From Streptomyces catenulae (GTDB lineage: Bacteria > Actinomycetota > Actinomycetes > Streptomycetales > Streptomycetaceae), in contig NZ_JODY01000007.1 in NCBI RefSeq assembly GCF_000718015.1, positions 124,001 to 188,000 of the forward strand: 64,000 nucleotides of DNA, read 5' to 3'. Position numbers and translations under genes: made by a program. Below are positions 60,439 to 64,000 of this stretch, piece by piece. Under the pieces are notes generated by a model. That model was not told the DNA's origin. It saw only the letters and a program-made list of their open reading frames with translations, and did not search any database. Positions within the stretch are counted from its first letter, which is position 1, and the number at the start of each line of letters is the position of its first letter.

Positions 60439-61833
60439 GTGCCCTACTTCGACGCCGCCTCCGCCGCCCCGCTGCATCCCGTCGCCCGGGAGGCGCTGCT
60501 CGCCTCGCTGGACGAGGGCTGGGCCGATCCGGCCCGGCTGCACCGGGAGGGGCGGCGGGCGCGGCTGCTGCTGGACGCCGCGCGGGAGGCGGCGGCGGAG
60601 GCGGTGGGGTGCCGGGCCGACGAGCTGGTTTTCACCCCTTCGGGTACGCATGCGGTGCATTCGGGGATCTCCGGCGTGCTGGCGGGGCGGCGGCGGGCCG
60701 GGCGGCGGCTGGTGCACTCCGCCGTGGAGCACTCCTGTGTCCTGCATGCGGCGGAGGTCCATGCGGCGGACGGCGGGTCGGTGGCGGCGGTGGGGTGCGA
60801 CCGGGGCGGGCGGGTCGCGGCGGACGGGTTCGCGGCGGCGCTGACGCCGGACACCGCGCTGGCGGCGTTGCAGTCCGCCAACCACGAGGTGGGGACGGAG
60901 CAGCCGGTGGCCGAGGTGGCCGAGGCGTGTGCGGCGGCGGGGGTGCCGCTGCTGGTGGATGCGGCGCAGTCGCTGCCGTGGGGGCCGGTGGCGGGTCCGT
61001 GGTCGGTGCTGGCGGGCAGTGCGCACAAGTGGGGCGGGCCGCCCGGGGTGGGGCTGCTGGTGGTGCGGAAGGGGACGCGGTTCGCGCCGCGGGGTCCGGT
61101 CGACGAGCGGGAGGCGGGCCGCTCCCCCGGTTTCGAGAACATCCCGGCGATCGTGGCGGCGGCCGCGTCGCTGCGGGCGGTGCGGGCGGAGGCGGCGGCG
61201 GAGTCCGGGCGGTTGCGGGGGCTGGTGGCGCGGATCCGGGAGCGGGTGGCGGCGGTGGTGCCGGATGTGGAGGTGGTGGGCGATCCGGAGCGGCGGCTGC
61301 CGCATCTGGTGACGTTCTCCTGTCTGTACGTGGACGGCGAGTCGCTGTTGTACGCGCTGGACCGGGCCGGGTTCTCGGTGTCGTCCGGTTCGTCGTGCAC
61401 CTCCAGCACGTTGACGCCGAGCCATGTGCTCAAGGCGATGGGGGTGCTGTCGGAGGGGAACGTGCGGGTGTCGCTGCCGCCCGGGACCGGGGCGGACGCG
61501 GTGGAGCGGTTCCTGGAGGTGCTGCCGGGGGCGGTGCGCGAGGTCCGGGCGGCGCTCGGTGCGCCGGGGGCGGGCGCGGCGGCGCCTGCGGGCGGGGCGA
61601 CCGGGGCGCTGGTGGTGGACGCGCTGGGCGAGCGGTGTCCGGTGCCGGTGATCGAGCTGGCGAAGGCGGTCGAACGGGTGCCGGTGGGCGCCACGGTGAC
61701 GGTCCGGTCGGACGACGAGGTGGCGGCGCTGGACATCCCCGCCTGGTGCTGGACGCAGGGTCAGGAGTACGTCGGTGAGCGTCCGCTGGAAGGGGAACGC
61801 GGCGCCGCGTACGTGGTGCGGCGCCGCGTCTAG
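60439..61833 (+). CDS. Cysteine desulfurase fused to a TusA-type sulfurtransferase
   Basis: Two-domain protein of 464 residues. Residues ~1-375 are an NifS/IscS-like class V desulfurase: PYFDAASAAPLHPVAREALL, VFTPSGTHAVHSGISGVL, HSAVEHSCVLHAA, LVDAAQSLPWG, PLP-Lys in GSAHKWGGPPGVG and the persulfide Cys in SSGSSCTSSTLTPSHVL. After an Ala/Gly/Pro-rich linker a TusA domain begins with VVDALGERCPVPVIELAKAV (CPxP), ending near residue 464. The fusion implies direct sulfur transfer from cysteine via the desulfurase Cys to TusA and onward (tRNA thiolation or cofactor sulfur; target unknown). GTG 60439 precedes the conserved start. Confidence 0.92.
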   Translation: MPYFDAASAAPLHPVAREALLASLDEGWADPARLHREGRRARLLLDAAREAAAEAVGCRADELVFTPSGTHAVHSGISGVLAGRRRAGRRLVHSAVEHSCVLHAAEVHAADGGSVAAVGCDRGGRVAADGFAAALTPDTALAALQSANHEVGTEQPVAEVAEACAAAGVPLLVDAAQSLPWGPVAGPWSVLAGSAHKWGGPPGVGLLVVRKGTRFAPRGPVDEREAGRSPGFENIPAIVAAAASLRAVRAEAAAESGRLRGLVARIRERVAAVVPDVEVVGDPERRLPHLVTFSCLYVDGESLLYALDRAGFSVSSGSSCTSSTLTPSHVLKAMGVLSEGNVRVSLPPGTGADAVERFLEVLPGAVREVRAALGAPGAGAAAPAGGATGALVVDALGERCPVPVIELAKAVERVPVGATVTVRSDDEVAALDIPAWCWTQGQEYVGERPLEGERGAAYVVRRRV

Positions 61834-61919
61834 GCGGACGGGCCGGGCGGCCGTGCCCTGCGCCGGGGGCGGGGCACGGACCGCGGGCGGGTCCCGGTGC
61901 GGGGTCTCCCCCAGGCCGG

Positions 61920-62894
61920 TCAGGCCAGGTGCTGCTGGATCTCGGCGGCGGCCTCGTGGCCGTACGCCTTGGTGAAGCGGTCCATGAAGTGGCTGCGGTG
62001 CAGCTCGTACTCCTGGGTGCCGACGGTCTCGATGACGAGGGTGGCGAGCATGCAGCCGACCTGGGCGGCGCGCTCCGGGCCGACGCCCCAGGAGAGGCCG
62101 GAGAGGAAACCGGCGCGGAAGGCGTCGCCGACGCCGGTCGGGTCGGCCTTGGTGTTCTCCTCGGGCGTGCCGACCTCGATGACGGGCTCGCCGACGCGCT
62201 CGATGCGGACGCCGTTGGCGCCGAGGGTGGTGACGCGGGTGCCGACCTTGGCGAGGATCTCCTCGTCGCTCCAGCCGGTCTTGGACTCGATGAGGCCCTT
62301 CTCGTACTTGTTGGAGAAGAGGTAGGCGGCGCCCTCCATGAGGGTGCGGATGGCCTCGCCGTCCATGCGGGCGATCTGCTGGGAGAAGTCCGCGCCGAAC
62401 GGGATCCCGCGGGTACGGCACTCCTCGGTGTGGCGGATCATCGCCTCGGGGTCGTCCGCGCCGATGACGACGAGGTCGAGGCCGCCGACGCGCTCGGCGA
62501 CGGTGTGCAGCTCGATGAGGCGGGCCTCGCTCATGGCGCCGGTGTAGAAGGAGCCGATCTGGTTGTGGTCGGCGTCGGTGGTGCAGACGAAGCGGGCGGT
62601 GTGCAGCACCTCGGAGATGCGGACCGAGCGGGTGTCGACGCCGTGGCGGTCGAGCCAGGCGCGGTAGTCGTCGAAGTCGTTGCCCGCGGCGCCGACCAGG
62701 ATCGGCGCGGTGCCGAGCTGGCCCATGCCGAAGCAGATGTTGGCGGCGACCCCGCCGCGCCGGACGTCGAGCTCGTCGACGAGGAAGGAGAGGGAGACCG
62801 TGTGCAGCTGATCGGCGACCAGCTGGTCGGCGAAGCGGCCGGGGAAGGTCATCAGGTGGTCGGTGGCGATGGAGCCGGTGACTGCGATACGCAC
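61920..62894 (-). CDS. PfkB-family carbohydrate/nucleoside kinase (adenosine-kinase-like)
   Basis: Ribokinase-fold kinase of 324 residues: RIAVTGSIATDHLMTFPG at the N-terminus, RRGGVAANICFGMGQLG, VLVGAAGNDFDDYRAWLD (in part), SNKYEKGLIE and the catalytic base in KADPTGVGDAFRAGFLSG. The N-terminal pattern DHLMTFPGRF and LSFLVDELDVRRGGVAANI resemble bacterial adenosine kinases. GTG 62894 has AGGAG nine bases upstream. The substrate (adenosine or a sugar) is open. Confidence 0.9.
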   Translation of the reverse strand: MRIAVTGSIATDHLMTFPGRFADQLVADQLHTVSLSFLVDELDVRRGGVAANICFGMGQLGTAPILVGAAGNDFDDYRAWLDRHGVDTRSVRISEVLHTARFVCTTDADHNQIGSFYTGAMSEARLIELHTVAERVGGLDLVVIGADDPEAMIRHTEECRTRGIPFGADFSQQIARMDGEAIRTLMEGAAYLFSNKYEKGLIESKTGWSDEEILAKVGTRVTTLGANGVRIERVGEPVIEVGTPEENTKADPTGVGDAFRAGFLSGLSWGVGPERAAQVGCMLATLVIETVGTQEYELHRSHFMDRFTKAYGHEAAAEIQQHLA

Positions 62895-63031
62895 GGCTGC
62901 TACTCCTGCGGAGGCGTAGGGAGGGGCGGGCGTTGCACCACGCTACCCGGTTCCCCGGGACCTCTCCCACCTGCCGAAACTACCGCATAGTAGGGCTTTC
63001 CCGACTGACACCGGATGCGTACGGTTCCCCT

Positions 63032-63256
63032 ATGACCAAGCATGTGAACCGCCTCACACCCCCGGCCCGGCCCGCGGGCGCCGCCGAGCCCGAATCGCTG
63101 GACCAGCTGCGCGGTGACTGCGCGCGGATGGCGCCGCGCTGGCGGTCGGCGCACCGCACTCCCCCGGCGCCGGACCGCGCCGCCGAGCTGCACGGCGTTC
63201 GGGTGTCCCCGGCGTCGGCGGCGCTGGTGGACGGGATGTCGGAGTACAGCGACTGA
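63032..63256 (+). CDS. Small hypothetical protein
   Basis: An ORF of 74 codons, MTKHVNRLTPPARPAGAAEP at the start and DGMSEYSD at the end, hydrophilic with no known motif. No Shine-Dalgarno sequence precedes ATG 63032, but a CATAGTAG element 35-45 nt upstream could form a -10 box, and a leaderless transcript is possible. It is divergent from the PfkB-type kinase gene. Its codon use is Streptomyces-like; function unknown and existence moderately supported. Confidence 0.55.
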   Translation: MTKHVNRLTPPARPAGAAEPESLDQLRGDCARMAPRWRSAHRTPPAPDRAAELHGVRVSPASAALVDGMSEYSD

Positions 63257-63452
63257 GACCGGGTAGGGCCGGGCCTGGACGGCCGGGCGCCCGCCGCGGG
63301 CCGGTGGGCCCCGGGCGCCTTGGCGTGTGCGGTCGGCACCGCCCGCCGCACCGGCCCCGGGGGAACCGCCCGTGCGCCCGTGCCGTCCCAAGGGTGTCCT
63401 CCGTGCGGAGGGCGGCACGACGGACGGATGGCGGAGCCGAAGGAGCGATGCG

Positions 63453-64000
63453 GTGAACAGCGAGGACACCACCCCCGAGGCGGTAGCAGCCACGCGGTCG
63501 CGGCGGAGCCGGGTCGCGGTCGTCTCGGTGGCCGCGGCGGTGCTGCTGGCCGGTGGCGGGGCCGCGTACTGGGCCTCGGCCGCCGGTGACGACGGGGGGC
63601 ACGGCAGTGCGGGCGGGCCGCCGCCGCTGGTGCTCGACGGGTACCAGGGGCGCGGGCAGATCGCCGCCGGTGAGCCCAATCCGCAGGGCGCGGCGTACCG
63701 CGCGGTGAAGGCGCTGCCGGACGGGCCCGGTTCGGCGCCGGTGTACCGGCCGCACGGCACGGTCACGCCGGAGGCGGTGAAGCGGCTGGCGAAGGCGTTG
63801 GATGTGGCCGGAAAGGTCCGGTCGGAGGGCACCAGTTGGAAGGTGGGCGGGCCGACGCGGGACGGCCGGGGCCCGGTGCTCCAGGTGACCAAGACCGGTT
63901 CCGGCGCCTGGACGTACTCCGCGTACGGCACCCCCGGCGGCACCAACTGCGCACTGCCCGCCTCCCCCAAGAGCGGGGCGGACGGCGCGTCGGAGCAGCC
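63453..64000 (+). CDS. Membrane-anchored hypothetical protein, truncated by window end
   Basis: A frame opens at GTG 63453 (AAGGAG eight bases upstream) and runs to the window end without a stop, at least 182 codons. It begins MNSEDTTPEAVAATRSRRSR, a basic cytoplasmic segment, then one membrane helix (VAVVSVAAAVLLAGGGAAYW), then an extracytoplasmic part with YQGRGQIAAGEPNPQGA and VYRPHGTVTPEAVKRLAKAL. This resembles actinobacterial type II membrane proteins of unknown function; no enzyme motif is visible in the part seen. Its 3' end is outside the window. Confidence 0.75.
   Translation, partial: MNSEDTTPEAVAATRSRRSRVAVVSVAAAVLLAGGGAAYWASAAGDDGGHGSAGGPPPLVLDGYQGRGQIAAGEPNPQGAAYRAVKALPDGPGSAPVYRPHGTVTPEAVKRLAKALDVAGKVRSEGTSWKVGGPTRDGRGPVLQVTKTGSGAWTYSAYGTPGGTNCALPASPKSGADGASEQ

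Noticed and set aside
60232..62970. 912-codon minus-strand frame across the desulfurase and PfkB genes
   Set aside because: It crosses two genes on opposite strands with an Arg/His/Pro-rich translation and no motifs; it is a codon-position artefact of high GC3.

Overview
The window is a chromosomal segment of a high-GC actinomycete, almost certainly a Streptomyces. The support is very strong GC3 bias, frequent GTG/TTG starts, actinobacterial markers (DUF3040, an SAV_6107-type HEPN protein, an Rv2175c-type DNA-binding protein, a MacS-type kinase, an actinobacterial bcc-aa3 oxidase) and a gene order that, from memory, follows the S. coelicolor core chromosome from about the metF/thi genes through pfkA, glkA and trpD to the qcr/cta respiratory genes. 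It is core genome: no phage, transposase, CRISPR array, tRNA, rRNA or secondary-metabolite cluster was seen.

Layout. 0-9 kb: a transglutaminase-like membrane protein, DUF3040, a methyltransferase, a HEPN protein, a TetR regulator, DUF4126, a phytoene-desaturase-like flavoprotein and an NTF2-like protein. 9-17 kb: a Tyr-rich membrane protein, metF, thiE, an Rv2175c-type protein and an FAD reductase on the minus strand, facing a TPP riboswitch and thiO-thiS-thiG on the plus strand. 16.5-25 kb: PASTA Ser/Thr kinase, endonuclease IV, sulfite-oxidase-like protein, bacterioferritin and its ferredoxin (with an iron-box-like site), class II DAHP synthase, and a trp leader/attenuator before a fused TrpE-TrpG anthranilate synthase. 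25-34 kb: 2-hydroxyacid dehydrogenase, a phosphofructokinase with a PPi-type active-site signature, the MacRS-type two-component pair, PlsC, an esterase, an endonuclease/exonuclease/phosphatase protein and ROK glucokinase. 34-44 kb: DUF5304, ArsA-like ATPase, SRPBCC protein, metallophosphoesterase, acyl-CoA ligase, PimB'-like and GT87 glycosyltransferases, a zincin-like lipoprotein and an NlpC/P60 hydrolase. 45-50 kb: NYN protein, zinc-ribbon protein, rhomboid, Lrp/AsnC-type domain, a class V aminotransferase behind a SAM-IV-type riboswitch, and trpD. 51-60 kb: qcrC-qcrA-qcrB with ctaE, and ctaC-ctaD-ctaF with an L,D-transpeptidase and a degenerate receiver protein nearby. 60-64 kb: cysteine desulfurase-TusA fusion, PfkB-type sugar/nucleoside kinase, a small ORF and a membrane-anchored protein cut by the window end.

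What stands out. (1) ctaD, normally an essential and intact gene, is interrupted by three internal gaps of roughly 112, 137 and 127 nt that break its frame; either a real pseudogene or an assembly defect. (2) The class V aminotransferase has a SAM-IV-like riboswitch and a 6-codon ORF upstream, while its 3' end is replaced by a palindromic repeat element, so the ORF reads on into the antisense of the Lrp-like gene. (3) Amino-acid, cofactor and iron genes carry recognisable cis-regulation: TPP riboswitch, trp attenuator, iron box. No convincing wholly new multi-gene system was found; the most unusual loci are the aminotransferase/riboswitch/repeat locus and the damaged ctaD.
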